Below, one piece after another: positions 7,809-16,392 of a stretch of DNA of 34,225 bases. Within the stretch, counting starts at the first letter, position 1, and each line of letters opens with the position of its first letter. The position numbers were made by a program, and so were the translations under genes. The notes beneath the pieces were generated by a model, which worked only from the letters and a program-made list of their open reading frames with translations, ran no database searches and had not been told where the DNA came from. Origin of the DNA: Methyloprofundus sp. (lineage in GTDB: Bacteria; Pseudomonadota; Gammaproteobacteria; Methylococcales; Methylomonadaceae); contig JACUUF010000031.1 in NCBI GenBank assembly GCA_014859465.1, positions 1 through 34,225 of the forward strand, written 5' to 3'.

Positions 7809-8401
7809 AATAATTGATTACCAAATAACTGTGTATCTATCAAATCACACAAGCAATGTGTAATTAAAAGATGCGCTTCATGAATCCTTACCGCTGACTG
7901 GCTAGGTACACAAAGACATACATCTAACTCATGTAATAGAGCAGACAAAGAGCCCTCATTTTCTCCGCTAAGCAATATTACCGTCATTTTCTTATCGTGC
8001 GCTGCATTAATTAACTTAACCAGATTCAAGCTACTTTCTTCAGTACTATAAAGCAATAGGACATCAGACGCTTGCCCTAAAGCGCGCAATTGTTTGGCAA
8101 ATACATCGTCATAATGCTGGGTACTTGCGATTGCCGTGATCATTTGCACATCATTTACCAACGAGATCGCAGGCAACGATGGTCTTTCTCGCTCATAGCG
8201 ATTAACCATTATTGATGCAAAATGCTGAGCATTGGCAACCGACGCGCCATTTCCGCAACTCAATACTTTTTTATCTGCCAGCAAGGCGTTAACAATTTGC
8301 TGTGCAGCAAATTCAATTAACTCGGCCAATTCACTCAAGATAAGCTGTTGTGTTTGAATACTTTCTGTAATCTGATGACTTATATTTGCTTGCAAACTCA
8401 T
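7805..8401 (-). CDS. diaA: SIS-domain protein, DiaA-like
   Basis: This 198-residue SIS-domain protein is related to phosphoheptose isomerase GmhA and to DiaA. CGNGASVANAQHFASIMVNR (49-68) is the typical family core, and LLYSTEESSLNLVKLI and MTVILLSGENEG form the second half of the fold. In E. coli DiaA is a tetramer that promotes binding of ATP-DnaA to the replication origin. I choose DiaA over GmhA because of the gene order (yraN upstream, dolP downstream), though sequence inspection alone does not settle it. The canonical GTS/SGNS phosphosugar loop is altered to YSTEESS. The gene starts 3 bases after yraN and overlaps dolP by 4 bases. Confidence 0.8.
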   Translation of the reverse strand: MSLQANISHQITESIQTQQLILSELAELIEFAAQQIVNALLADKKVLSCGNGASVANAQHFASIMVNRYERERPSLPAISLVNDVQMITAIASTQHYDDVFAKQLRALGQASDVLLLYSTEESSLNLVKLINAAHDKKMTVILLSGENEGSLSALLHELDVCLCVPSQSAVRIHEAHLLITHCLCDLIDTQLFGNQLL

Positions 8402-8404
8402 ATT

Positions 8405-8755
8405 TTAAAATGCATTTTTTACCCATTGAGGAGAAGTATCTCCTGTTATTGCGACAACATCAAACCTAATTGGCTGATCAATTTTTTTTGCCACTATATA
8501 ATGCTTGGCCGCGGCGATAATGCGCGCTTGCTTGGTCGAGGTAACGCTTTCCAATGCACTGCCATAACGATCATTTTTTCGGTACCTTACCTCGACAATG
8601 ACTAGAACTCCGTTTTCATCCATAAGCAAATCCAACTCACCCCATTTACACCAGTAATTACGCTCCACCAAGACTTGTCCTTGCCGCAAAAGAAAACTTA
8701 AAGCCCGATCTTCATACAAATTGCCTTTTTCTATTGACGTTACCTTAGTACGCAT
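8405..8755 (-). CDS. yraN: YraN family (UPF0102) nuclease-fold protein
   Basis: The product is a 116-residue protein of the UPF0102 family, which has an endonuclease-like fold and no settled function. The conserved core is G-E-[IL]-D-L-[IL] followed by V-[FE]-V-[KR]; here these appear as WGELDLLMDENG and IVEVRYRKN, with the acidic and basic residues in nuclease-like positions. RNYWCKWGELDL lies at about residues 33-44. Its start codon overlaps the 3' end of lpoA by 11 bases. The lpoA-yraN-diaA-dolP order matches E. coli. Confidence 0.85.
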   Translation of the reverse strand: MRTKVTSIEKGNLYEDRALSFLLRQGQVLVERNYWCKWGELDLLMDENGVLVIVEVRYRKNDRYGSALESVTSTKQARIIAAAKHYIVAKKIDQPIRFDVVAITGDTSPQWVKNAF

Positions 8756-10679
8756 TTAACCCTTCTTCAGGCTGTACAAGCCAATCTCTTTCTAACAAGG
8801 GTGCTGAAGTCTTATTATATTTAAAATCACCAGGAACAGTCTCTGCAGCATCAAGCAACAATACCTCGCCTTGCTTAAATTTAGCACAGACTAACCGACG
8901 CTCAATCCGATTAACTGTATTTAATGATAGTCCTCCAGTGGCACCTTGATACTGCATTGAATCCAGCTTATTAAGCTGCGCAACTACATTATACGCATCT
9001 ATACCAAACGCCATTAAACTTAAAAAACTATCTGGAAATTGCTCCCATGTTTTTTGCAGCGTGCGCTTATCTAAATCACCTTGATAAGCCTGCTCAAATA
9101 ACCAAGGAATACTACAAAAAGCCACCCCCTCCAAGTCTATATCTTTTTTCGGTGCAGACTGCCCACCATAAACCCTTGACAAGCCATAGACTGCGATTGC
9201 CTCAGCACGATTATGATAAAACTGTGGATTAATTAAACGCGCTACCTTATTGGGTGCAACCATAAATATAACATCGACATCTTGGCGCCGATAAGGGTTA
9301 GATTGAATATTTGCAATAAACTTGGACAACGCCTGAATACGATATTGACTTTCATTTATATTTAACATCTGCCTTACTGGAAAGCTAAAATCCTTGGCAT
9401 TCTGATCAAAAGTCTGAACACCCAGTACATTCCCCTCCAAATCGTTCCATGCATTTTTGAAATAGGTTGCTAAGCGCTCACCTTCCACTGTATTTGGAGC
9501 GAGAATTATGGCATTTTTATGCCCCTCAAACCGCGCTTGATTGGTCGTCTGTCGCACCTCATCAAGAGGACTTAATGCAAACTGGTACAAATTCACTTTA
9601 AACAAGTCTTCTACATAGTTCAAAGCCAAAACAGGCACCGCAAACTCCGCCCCTACCGCTAACTGAGTAATAAGCTGCTTATTAAGCGGGCCTATAATCA
9701 ACTGTGCCCCTCCCGCAATCGCCTCATGATAAAGCGCAACAATATCTTTACTTTGAGTATCATAAAAATGCAGATTCGGACGCTGCACATCTAACTCATA
9801 CTGATAGTAAGCAGCCATAATACCTTCCTTGACTGCTTGCGCATGAGTAACATAAGGACCTGATTCCGGCAAAAAAACGGCAATTTCATTAATATCATCA
9901 ATGCTCGCTATTGCAGTGAAAAAATAACCCGATGCAATTAGCGACAGCCCTGGATGCTGTTTATATTTGCGCATCCAATCATCTAATGCCAAATTAAATT
10001 CCGACGAGCCTTTATTAAATTTACGGATAATGCTTGCCAACTCAAGCCAACCCGAATAAATATCGTATTTTCGCAAACTTAACTGCGACTCCTGCACATG
10101 AGCAGGCAATAGACCCAGGATCTCTATAATAGATATATTATTTTGATTTTTTTCATCACCAAGCAGATAGGCGTCTAAGATAATGCGCTCACGCGCGCTG
10201 GCCTCCAACTGCCCCGTTAATGCAAAAGCAAATGCGCGCGCGCTACGATATTCAAGCTGCTTATCTCTAGTTAATGCAAAGGGCTGAATTAACTGCAGGT
10301 AATTAATTGCTTGCTCGGCATTCCCTGCACTTAAATCTATTTGTGCCATCAGTAAATACAACTGATTACGCTGCTCTAAACTCAAATCAGCGGAATTTAT
10401 TGACTCCACATAGCCTTTTGCCTGTCCATCAAACCCCATTTTAAATAAAGCATGCGCTGCTTGTAAGCGAAAAACATTCTGCTGCCCAGAAGGCTGTTCG
10501 GCTAACTTCTGATATAGACTGGCCGCTTTTGCATACTCGCCTATAGCGTACAATCGATCCGCTTGCCAACGAATACTTTGCGAGCTTGAGTCTAGCGGCC
10601 TGCCCCCCCTAGATTGAGACGTGCAACTGACCATTAAGATCACACATAAAATCAAACCCAGCTGAATATATCGCTTCAT
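8745..10679 (-). CDS. lpoA: LpoA-type lipoprotein activator of penicillin-binding protein 1A
   Basis: The start at 10679 gives a lipoprotein signal, MKRYIQLGLILCVILMVSC, with the lipidated cysteine at residue 19. An in-frame upstream start would add 16 residues before a poorer signal. No strong ribosome binding site marks either start. The 644-residue protein has an N-terminal helical TPR-like region (residues about 40-250) and a C-terminal LppC domain with a periplasmic-binding-protein fold, recognisable from FLPESGPYVTHAQAVKEGIM, GAQLIIGPLNKQLI and VPVLALNY. In E. coli LpoA spans from the outer membrane to activate the peptidoglycan synthase PBP1A. Its length is close to that of the E. coli protein. 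It heads the lpoA-yraN-diaA-dolP operon, opposite to rsmI. Confidence 0.88.
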   Translation of the reverse strand: MKRYIQLGLILCVILMVSCTSQSRGGRPLDSSSQSIRWQADRLYAIGEYAKAASLYQKLAEQPSGQQNVFRLQAAHALFKMGFDGQAKGYVESINSADLSLEQRNQLYLLMAQIDLSAGNAEQAINYLQLIQPFALTRDKQLEYRSARAFAFALTGQLEASARERIILDAYLLGDEKNQNNISIIEILGLLPAHVQESQLSLRKYDIYSGWLELASIIRKFNKGSSEFNLALDDWMRKYKQHPGLSLIASGYFFTAIASIDDINEIAVFLPESGPYVTHAQAVKEGIMAAYYQYELDVQRPNLHFYDTQSKDIVALYHEAIAGGAQLIIGPLNKQLITQLAVGAEFAVPVLALNYVEDLFKVNLYQFALSPLDEVRQTTNQARFEGHKNAIILAPNTVEGERLATYFKNAWNDLEGNVLGVQTFDQNAKDFSFPVRQMLNINESQYRIQALSKFIANIQSNPYRRQDVDVIFMVAPNKVARLINPQFYHNRAEAIAVYGLSRVYGGQSAPKKDIDLEGVAFCSIPWLFEQAYQGDLDKRTLQKTWEQFPDSFLSLMAFGIDAYNVVAQLNKLDSMQYQGATGGLSLNTVNRIERRLVCAKFKQGEVLLLDAAETVPGDFKYNKTSAPLLERDWLVQPEEGLNAY

Positions 10680-10754
10680 AAATAACACGCCCAAAATATC
10701 CCTGACATACACCACCATTACAGCCAACTACCGTTTTAATTGGCATCCTCCCCA

Positions 10755-11071
10755 CCTAAAGGCATAGGCATCTACACAAATCTTAAAGCCTTCTCCAAAG
10801 GGAGAAGGTTGGATGAAGGGAAATCAATTCACCCTATGTTTAACAACGCTGTTTAAACTCCACACGCGCAACAAAAAGCATGAATATTAATCTCCCCACC
10901 CAACCCTCCCCAGCAAGGGAGGGCTTTGTTTGTATATTCACTACGTTACCAATCACTACAGCAGACATTCGCCATAAGCATAGCCTTCTCCAGCAGGAGA
11001 GGGAGCAACTTCACTTTTTAATTCATTGTATTTAAAAGTATAAAAGTTGTGTAGATACCTATACCTAAAGG
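10755..11071. mobile_element. MITE-like element with imperfect 27-base terminal inverted repeats
   Basis: The left end 10755-10781 and right end 11045-11071 are inverted copies matching at 22 of 27 positions. Both contain the core AGG[CT]ATCTACACAA. Between them are three hairpins: CCTTCTCC/GGAGAAGG (10789-10808), CCCTCCC/GGGAGGG (10904-10923) and CCTTCTCC/GGAGAGGG (10984-11003). No open reading frame of note lies inside, so if mobile it is non-autonomous. Part of the right half is repeated at 764-830. I could not identify a target-site duplication. It fills most of the lpoA-rsmI intergenic space (10680-11189) and lies upstream of both genes. Confidence 0.65.
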
Positions 11072-11189
11072 AAGGGGCTTTACCGACCTTTAACTAAAAA
11101 CTATAGATAATCTGCTCCATTATTGAAACCCAAATACTAGACTAATGATACTATAAAGTTATATTTAACTTATACCCTAGGATTTTAAA

Positions 11190-12050
11190 ATGCCCGATCA
11201 ATATGGCAAGTTATATGTTGTCGCAACCCCTATTGGTAATTTAGCCGACTTCAGCCTAAGAGCAATCACAACATTACGACAAGTTGACCTTATCTGCGCA
11301 GAAGATACCCGACACGCTCGGACATTATTGCAACACCACGGCATTACAACACATTGCATTGCACTCCATCAACATAATGAAGACCATGCGGCGCAAGGAA
11401 TAATCGAGAAAATCCAGCAAGGTATGTCCATCGCCATCATTTCCGATGCAGGCACACCTTTAATTAGCGATCCAGGCATGCCTTTAGTTGCTTTAGCCCA
11501 TGCAGCCAACATCAAAGTAGCCCCTATTCCTGGCGCTTGTGCGTTAATCGCTGCATTATCAGCATCCGGGCTTCCTGTTACTCAATTTTCTTTTTTAGGC
11601 TTTATACCTCGGACTTCTAGCGCTCGCCGCCATGTATTTAACGAGAAAAAGAATGATACTGAAACATGGGTATTTTATGAATCCTGCCACCGCATTGCTG
11701 ACTGCATAAATGATTTGGCGAGCATTCTGCCGCCCGAGCGCGTCATTGCAGTTGCACGCGAAATAACTAAAATGCATGAAACAATTATAAAATCCAGCTT
11801 ACAAGACATGCTCGCGCTTATTGAGGCAGATAGCAATATGCGCCGTGGCGAGTTTGTCGTTATGATAGCTGGAGCGGTTATCGATAAGAAAGAAGAAGCA
11901 TTAACTGAGCAACAATTAAAAACGCTTAAAGCTCTACTGCAAGAATGCTCGATAAAAACAGCCGTCAGCTTAGCTGTAGAAATCACCGGAGTTCGCAAAA
12001 AACTACTCTATCAAACCGCCTTAGAATTATCATCAGACAATCAAAAATAA
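11190..12050 (+). CDS. rsmI: 16S rRNA 2'-O-ribose C1402 methyltransferase
   Basis: The 286-residue protein is a full-length RsmI (YraL), a SAM-dependent tetrapyrrole-methylase-fold enzyme that 2'-O-methylates C1402 of 16S rRNA in the decoding centre. LYVVATPIGNLADFSLRA at the N-terminus, CAEDTRHARTLL, SDAGTPLISDPG and the PIPGACALIAALSASGLP segment are the family signatures. The ATG is preceded by TAGGA at 9 bases. It is divergent from lpoA, as in E. coli. A MITE-like element occupies the intergenic space, so the promoter probably lies in the remaining 118 bases (11072-11189). rnpB follows 32 bases later. Confidence 0.95.
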   Translation: MPDQYGKLYVVATPIGNLADFSLRAITTLRQVDLICAEDTRHARTLLQHHGITTHCIALHQHNEDHAAQGIIEKIQQGMSIAIISDAGTPLISDPGMPLVALAHAANIKVAPIPGACALIAALSASGLPVTQFSFLGFIPRTSSARRHVFNEKKNDTETWVFYESCHRIADCINDLASILPPERVIAVAREITKMHETIIKSSLQDMLALIEADSNMRRGEFVVMIAGAVIDKKEEALTEQQLKTLKALLQECSIKTAVSLAVEITGVRKKLLYQTALELSSDNQK

Positions 12051-12070
12051 CGACTCCGTCACAAATCAGC

Positions 12071-12076
12071 TATAAT
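12071..12076 (+). promoter_or_regulatory. Promoter -10 box of rnpB
   Basis: A perfect TATAAT lies 6 bases before the predicted first base of RNase P RNA. The region 17 bases upstream (TAACGA) is a poor -35 match. The gene begins only 32 bases after the rsmI stop. Confidence 0.55.
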
Positions 12077-12082
12077 AAATAC

Positions 12083-12436
12083 AGAGTTGGTCAGGCAGTC
12101 GCTTTTTTACTTTGCAAGACAAGTAAAACAGAGGAAAGTCCGGGCTCCAAAGGGCAAGGTACCAGATAACACCTGGGGGGCGTGAGCCTACGGAAAGTGC
12201 AGCAGAAAATAAACCGCCTAATTCCTAGGAGTTAGGTAAGGGTGAAATGGTGCGGTAAGAGCGCACCGCGTGACTGGTAACAGAAACGGCATGGTAAACC
12301 CTACCTGGAGCAAGATCAAATAGAGGAGCTGACTCGTGGCCCGCGGGGCTCCTGGGTAGATTGCTTGAGCCATAAGGTGACTTATGACCTAGATGAATGA
12401 CTGTCCTCGACAAAACCCGGCTTATCGACCAACTCT
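12083..12436 (+). ncRNA. rnpB: RNase P RNA, bacterial class A
   Basis: This is the catalytic RNA that removes 5' leaders from pre-tRNA. The 5' end AGAGTTGGTC pairs with GACCAACTCT at the 3' end (helix P1), giving the limits used here, about 354 bases. Conserved blocks include GAGGAAAGTCCGGGCTCC (12131-12148), GGTGCGGTAAGAGCGCACCG, AGATGAATGACTGTCC and ACAAAACCCGGCTTATCG near the 3' end, which forms the pseudoknotted P4 helix with the first block. The exact mature ends are predicted from pairing. No strong terminator hairpin follows, only a TTTTT run at 12439-12443. Confidence 0.97.
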
Positions 12437-12621
12437 ACTTTTTATCAAGTCGAAATAAATTAACCCTAACCATGGTTTATTTTTCGATTCATAGACACAA
12501 GAAAAAACACGATTTAGGCGCTTGATCTATCAATAGTTTAAAAAACCTAGGATTCCAGCTCATTTCATTATTTCATGCCTATTGCTAAAACTGCCTTCAC
12601 TAGCGAAGAAACTCATTATCT

Positions 12622-13272
12622 ATGATGTCCACGACACCACCACCTAACAACAACGCGATTCTCGCCTTACTTCATTTATGCCACGTACGCAGCTACCTTG
12701 CTAAAACGACGATTATTCGTCCTGGCGATAAAGGAGATTGCTTACATTTCATTATAGAAGGCTCAGTCAGCATTTGTGCGGAAGATGAGGAGGGTCATGA
12801 GCTGATCTTAGCTTATCTAAATAAAGATCAATTTATTGGTGAAATAGGTATATTCAAAGGTGCAGAAATTCGGCATGTTACTGTTAAAACCCGCACACCT
12901 TGCAAGCTAGCTGAAATCGGCTACACTCGCTTGCACCATGCACTAAAAAATGAACTTGCAGATCAAGCGGTTGATTTACTAAATTTATTTGGTGAACAGC
13001 TTGCCGATCGCCTACTTACCACCAGTAGAAAATACTGCGACTTAGCTTTTATGGCGGTTGAAGGTCGCATTGCTCGCGCCTTATTAGACTTAACTAAAGA
13101 GCCAGACGCCATCACTCACCCGGATGGTATGCAATTACACATTACCCGCCAAGAAATTGGCCGTATTGTCGGCTGCTCTAGAGAAATGGTCGGTCGGGTA
13201 CTAAAAGAAATGGAAGATAAAGAGCTTATTTCAGCACATGGCAAAACTATCGTGGTCTTTGGTACCCGCTAA
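12622..13272 (+). CDS. crp: CRP/Vfr-family transcriptional regulator
   Basis: The 216-residue protein has the CRP layout: a cyclic-nucleotide-binding domain (about 20-115), the long C helix (about 115-140) and a winged helix-turn-helix, ITRQEIGRIVGCSREMVGRV (174-193). The recognition helix and the C-terminal HGKTIVVFGTR are almost those of CRP and Vfr, so the DNA site should be CRP-like. In the cAMP pocket GE (73-74), R84 and TS (134-135) are kept. However, the serine that follows the arginine in E. coli CRP is histidine here (H85), and the hinge aspartate of FLDV is alanine (A145). Ligand response may differ. Two adjacent ATGs (12622, 12625) are possible starts, with no clear ribosome binding site for either. 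Confidence 0.85.
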   Translation: MMSTTPPPNNNAILALLHLCHVRSYLAKTTIIRPGDKGDCLHFIIEGSVSICAEDEEGHELILAYLNKDQFIGEIGIFKGAEIRHVTVKTRTPCKLAEIGYTRLHHALKNELADQAVDLLNLFGEQLADRLLTTSRKYCDLAFMAVEGRIARALLDLTKEPDAITHPDGMQLHITRQEIGRIVGCSREMVGRVLKEMEDKELISAHGKTIVVFGTR

Positions 13273-13344
13273 ACAAATTGATTTGCCTATAGGCGGGTCG
13301 GTCGCGCGCCACTCAAGCCAGACGGCACAGCTAACTATCTGCTG

Positions 13345-14316
13345 TTATACCCCCCTTGCCAATAATTCTCGCGCTTGCTCATCAGCATGATAAGAAGAGC
13401 GCACCATCGGCCCACTGGCAACCTGCTTAAAGCCTAAGTTTTTAGCCAAAACAGCATATTCATCAAACTCTGCTGGTGTGATATAACGCTGAACGGCCAA
13501 ATGTTCGGCGCTCGGTTGCAAATATTGACCTAAGGTTAGAATTGAACAATTATGCGCACGTAAATCACTCATAACCTCAAGTACTTCTTCTTGCGTTTCC
13601 CCTATACCCAGCATCAATCCTGATTTTGTTGGTACGTGAGGCAAAATCTCATGATAAGCCTGTAATAAACCTAAAGACTGCTGATAGTCAGCTCCCGGCC
13701 TCGCTTGTTGATACAATCTTGGCGTAGTTTCTAGGTTATGATTAAATACATCCACAGGAGTCACTTGCAAAACATCCAGCGCGCGCTGCACTCGACCTCT
13801 AAAATCAGGCACTAAAACCTCGATTTTAGTTTGCGGAGATTGCTCACGAATAGCAGTCACGCAAGCGGCAAAATGTCCTGCCCCGCCATCTCTTAAATCA
13901 TCACGATCCACGGAAGTAATAACCACATATTTAAGCGCCAGCTCTTTAATGGTTTTAGCAAGATTAAGGGGCTCATCAGCATCTAATTGTAAGGGTTTCC
14001 CATGCGCTACATCACAAAAAGGGCAGCGCCTGGTACAGATATCTCCCATAATCATAAATGTCGCCGTACCCAAGCTAAAACATTCATTTAAATTAGGGCA
14101 GGCGGCCTCTTCACAGACACTATGCAATTTGTTTTTACGTAAGGTTTTTTTTATATGAGTAATATCTTCATTTGCCGTTAATTTAATACGAATCCATTCT
14201 GGTTTACGCAAAACCGTGACCGCTTTCTCGACTTTGATAGGAATTCTAGCAAGCTTTTCCGCATTGCGCTGATGTGTTTCTGGAGTGCCACGTGAGGGTG
14301 CTTGAATAGAAGACAT
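13345..14316 (-). CDS. lipA: Lipoyl synthase
   Basis: The product is a radical-SAM enzyme that inserts two sulfurs into protein-bound octanoyl groups to make lipoyl cofactor. The 323-residue protein carries the auxiliary iron-sulfur cluster cysteines as C68-x4-C73-x5-C79 ([12 protein letters not shown]) and the radical-SAM cysteines as C94-x3-C98-x2-C101 (CTRRCPFC). A conserved RSSY motif near the C-terminus ([11 protein letters not shown]) donates a cluster ligand in the family. It follows lipB by 78 bases on the same strand. The E2 subunit gene aceF, whose product is an obvious client, lies 6.7 kb away. Confidence 0.97.
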   Translation of the reverse strand: MSSIQAPSRGTPETHQRNAEKLARIPIKVEKAVTVLRKPEWIRIKLTANEDITHIKKTLRKNKLHSVCEEAACPNLNECFSLGTATFMIMGDICTRRCPFCDVAHGKPLQLDADEPLNLAKTIKELALKYVVITSVDRDDLRDGGAGHFAACVTAIREQSPQTKIEVLVPDFRGRVQRALDVLQVTPVDVFNHNLETTPRLYQQARPGADYQQSLGLLQAYHEILPHVPTKSGLMLGIGETQEEVLEVMSDLRAHNCSILTLGQYLQPSAEHLAVQRYITPAEFDEYAVLAKNLGFKQVASGPMVRSSYHADEQARELLARGV

Positions 14317-14394
14317 AAATATTGTTACCGATAAATTGTTTGACGTTTAAAGCTTAAAGTACGAAGCTTAAATGTAATAAAAATGACAGAGACA

Positions 14395-15012
14395 TTAGTC
14401 AGCTGATGAACTCAAAGCTTGAATAAGAGCATGAACCACAGGTAGCGCCAATTCGAAAGTATTGATATGCACCCCGTGATTAGCTAACTGAGTTACCTTA
14501 AGGCCTTGATAACCACAAGGATTAATATAATCAAAAGGAGATAAATCCATACAGTTATTGAGGCTTAAACCATGATAGCTAGCGCCTTTTTTAATACGCA
14601 AACCAACCGAACCAATTTTCTCACCCGCGATATAAACACCAGGAGCCTCTGGTTTTGCTTCAGATTGCAGACCATACTGCGCAAGTGCATCAATCATAGC
14701 TTGCTCCAACATACTCACTAACTGGCGCACGCCTAACTGCCGACGCTGAATATCAATTAAGGTATAAACCACTAATTGCCCAGGCCCATGGTAGGTGACC
14801 TGCCCTCCTCTATCGGTATTGACTAGCGGTATATCGGAAGTCTGCAATAAGTGTTCAGGCTTACCATTTAGGCCCTGAGTAAAAACCGGCTCATGCTCAA
14901 CAATCCATATTTCATCAGCCGTGCTGTGACCTCTGGATAAAGTAAAGTCCTGCATCGCCTGCCAACAGATTTTATACTCTTGACGCCCCAAGCGGCGTAG
15001 CTTAATACCCAT
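14395..15012 (-). CDS. lipB: Octanoyl-[acyl-carrier-protein]:protein octanoyltransferase
   Basis: The enzyme transfers octanoyl from acyl carrier protein to lysines of lipoyl domains, the step before LipA. The 205-residue protein has [20 protein letters not shown] (68-87), the catalytic lysine in [11 protein letters not shown] (K132) and the catalytic cysteine in NPCGYQG (C166), matching the E. coli Lys/Cys pair. Its length is normal. The ATG at 15012 has no strong ribosome binding site. The order ybeD-lipB-lipA is the usual gammaproteobacterial arrangement, here with an extra 230-base interval before lipB holding a doubtful small reading frame. Confidence 0.96.
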   Translation of the reverse strand: MGIKLRRLGRQEYKICWQAMQDFTLSRGHSTADEIWIVEHEPVFTQGLNGKPEHLLQTSDIPLVNTDRGGQVTYHGPGQLVVYTLIDIQRRQLGVRQLVSMLEQAMIDALAQYGLQSEAKPEAPGVYIAGEKIGSVGLRIKKGASYHGLSLNNCMDLSPFDYINPCGYQGLKVTQLANHGVHINTFELALPVVHALIQALSSSAD

Positions 15013-15044
15013 AACAATTCACTTGATTAATAACTGCATGGCAT

Positions 15045-15248
15045 TCATTTTGCTGTTCGACAAAATGACTTTACTAAATTATGCGCCTTAAGAAAGCTTT
15101 GCGCAGAAATCTGCATTTTTGCAGTTAAATCAGCCCCTGTCTCACCGCCCCAGGTTAATAAGCGAGCCGTCAAACCTTGCTGATGTAATGCCATTTTTGC
15201 GCGCGGCACACCTGAACCTATTGCCATTTCAGGATACGCCAGCTGCAA
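15045..15248 (-). CDS. Doubtful 67-residue reading frame between ybeD and lipB, possible gene remnant
   Basis: This reading frame is bounded by a TAA directly before a TTG codon at 15248. The first ATG is at residue 8 (15227), and neither start has a convincing ribosome binding site. The translation is protein-like, for example MAIGSGVPRAKMALHQQGL and LLTWGGETGADLTAKM, and ends 32 bases before lipB. I do not recognise the family. It may be the remnant of a lost gene, or chance. Confidence 0.2.
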   Translation of the reverse strand: MQLAYPEMAIGSGVPRAKMALHQQGLTARLLTWGGETGADLTAKMQISAQSFLKAHNLVKSFCRTAK

Positions 15249-15279
15249 TTAATTTCTTGTTGACCACAAAAGTATCCAA

Positions 15280-15552
15280 TTACATTGTGATCAAGACATC
15301 AGTGCAAGCGGTCAAATCCATATAAACAGCATCCAGCTGCGCTTTACTTTGAGCTTCGACCGTGACCGTTACAGAAATATATTTACCAGCTTTACTCTCA
15401 CGCGTTTTCATAGCCGCCTCACTCAAATCACTGACATGGCGACGCACTATTTCAAGCACAATAGCTTCAATATTAGGTATATTTTTACCCATCGCTTTAA
15501 TTGGAAACTGACAAGGAAATTCAAAAGGCGTATCGTGCTCTAGCTCTGTCAT
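15280..15552 (-). CDS. ybeD: YbeD family protein (UPF0250/DUF493)
   Basis: The 90-residue protein is of the YbeD family, a small ferredoxin-like fold resembling ACT-type regulatory domains, whose role is not settled. FEFPCQFPIKAMGKN, the GKYISVTVTVEAQSKAQLDA segment and a C-terminal ...DVLITM are typical, and the length matches E. coli YbeD. It overlaps the end of dat by 4 bases, so the two are probably translationally coupled. The family is usually found between the D,D-carboxypeptidase and lipB genes, as here. Confidence 0.9.
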   Translation of the reverse strand: MTELEHDTPFEFPCQFPIKAMGKNIPNIEAIVLEIVRRHVSDLSEAAMKTRESKAGKYISVTVTVEAQSKAQLDAVYMDLTACTDVLITM

Positions 15553-16388
15553 GCAACAACCTGCTTATATTCTTGAAACAATGTATTCATAGCTTGCCAT
15601 ACAGAACCTACCTGACCATTACCGACAGGCTCATGATCTAAAATAGTAACCGGCAGGATTTCCCGAGTTGAGCTGGTCAACCAAATCTCACTTGCCTGCT
15701 GCAAAGCCTCTAATGAAATAACATCCTCTTCGACCTGTATATGATTGGCTTTTGCCAAGTGAATAATCACATCACGGGTAATACCGGGCAGAATTTCATT
15801 GGTTTTTGGTGGCGTAATTAACACCCCATCAATAACCGCAAAAATATTACTGGCCGCTCCTTCAGTCGCATAACCTTGTTTAATCAAAATAGCTTCCGCA
15901 CTGCCTTCATCTATCGCTTTTTGGCGCAATAGAATATTAGCTAATAAAGTGGTCGCTTTAATATGACATAATTGCCAGCGCACATCATCCAAAGTAATTG
16001 CTTGCACACCCTGCTCGCGTGCAAACGGAGCAATTGCATTACACATAGCAAATATAGTTGGCGTACAATTCAACGGGAAACCATGATCTCTTTTATCAGC
16101 AACTCCACGGGTAATTTGCAAATAAATATATTGCGCATCGCCCTCAATTAGCAAAGGCTGCAAAATATCCAGCCATTGTTCAGTGGTATAAGATACTGGC
16201 AAACGTATTGCTTTTAAGCCATCATTTAAACGCTGTAAATGTGCCTCAAAACAAAACAAGTTACCGAAGTAAGCAGGGATCACCTCATACACGCTATCAC
16301 CAAACAAAAAACCACGATCTAATACTGAAATCTTTGCTTCCGCTAGGGGTAGGTATTCACCATTTAAATAAACATTTTTCTCGTGCAT
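15549..16388 (-). CDS. dat: D-amino-acid aminotransferase
   Basis: The product is a fold-type IV PLP enzyme of 279 residues, of the D-alanine/branched-chain aminotransferase family. LDRGFLFGDSVYEVIPAY (24-41), the PLP lysine in CHIKATTLLAN (K144), YATEGAASNIFAV and LPGITRDVI are the family landmarks. A D-alanine aminotransferase would supply D-glutamate or D-alanine to peptidoglycan. The neighbouring D,D-carboxypeptidase and lytic enzymes support that over the branched-chain or aminodeoxychorismate lyase alternatives, although these families cannot be fully separated by eye. It begins 4 bases after the dacA stop. Confidence 0.85.
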   Translation of the reverse strand: MHEKNVYLNGEYLPLAEAKISVLDRGFLFGDSVYEVIPAYFGNLFCFEAHLQRLNDGLKAIRLPVSYTTEQWLDILQPLLIEGDAQYIYLQITRGVADKRDHGFPLNCTPTIFAMCNAIAPFAREQGVQAITLDDVRWQLCHIKATTLLANILLRQKAIDEGSAEAILIKQGYATEGAASNIFAVIDGVLITPPKTNEILPGITRDVIIHLAKANHIQVEEDVISLEALQQASEIWLTSSTREILPVTILDHEPVGNGQVGSVWQAMNTLFQEYKQVVA

Positions 16389-16392
16389 TATC

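Noticed and set aside
10680-10727. Longer lpoA start at 10727
   Set aside because: The added 16 residues push the lipobox signal inward; the ATG at 10679 gives a standard lipoprotein signal peptide.
12225-12413. Minus-strand 62-codon open frame
   Set aside because: It lies entirely within rnpB and is antisense to conserved RNase P RNA blocks.
12451-12497. Terminator for rnpB formed by the AT-rich inverted repeat around CCATGG
   Set aside because: The pairing needs a bulge, has very low GC content and is not followed by a clean T run, so it is not reported as a terminator.
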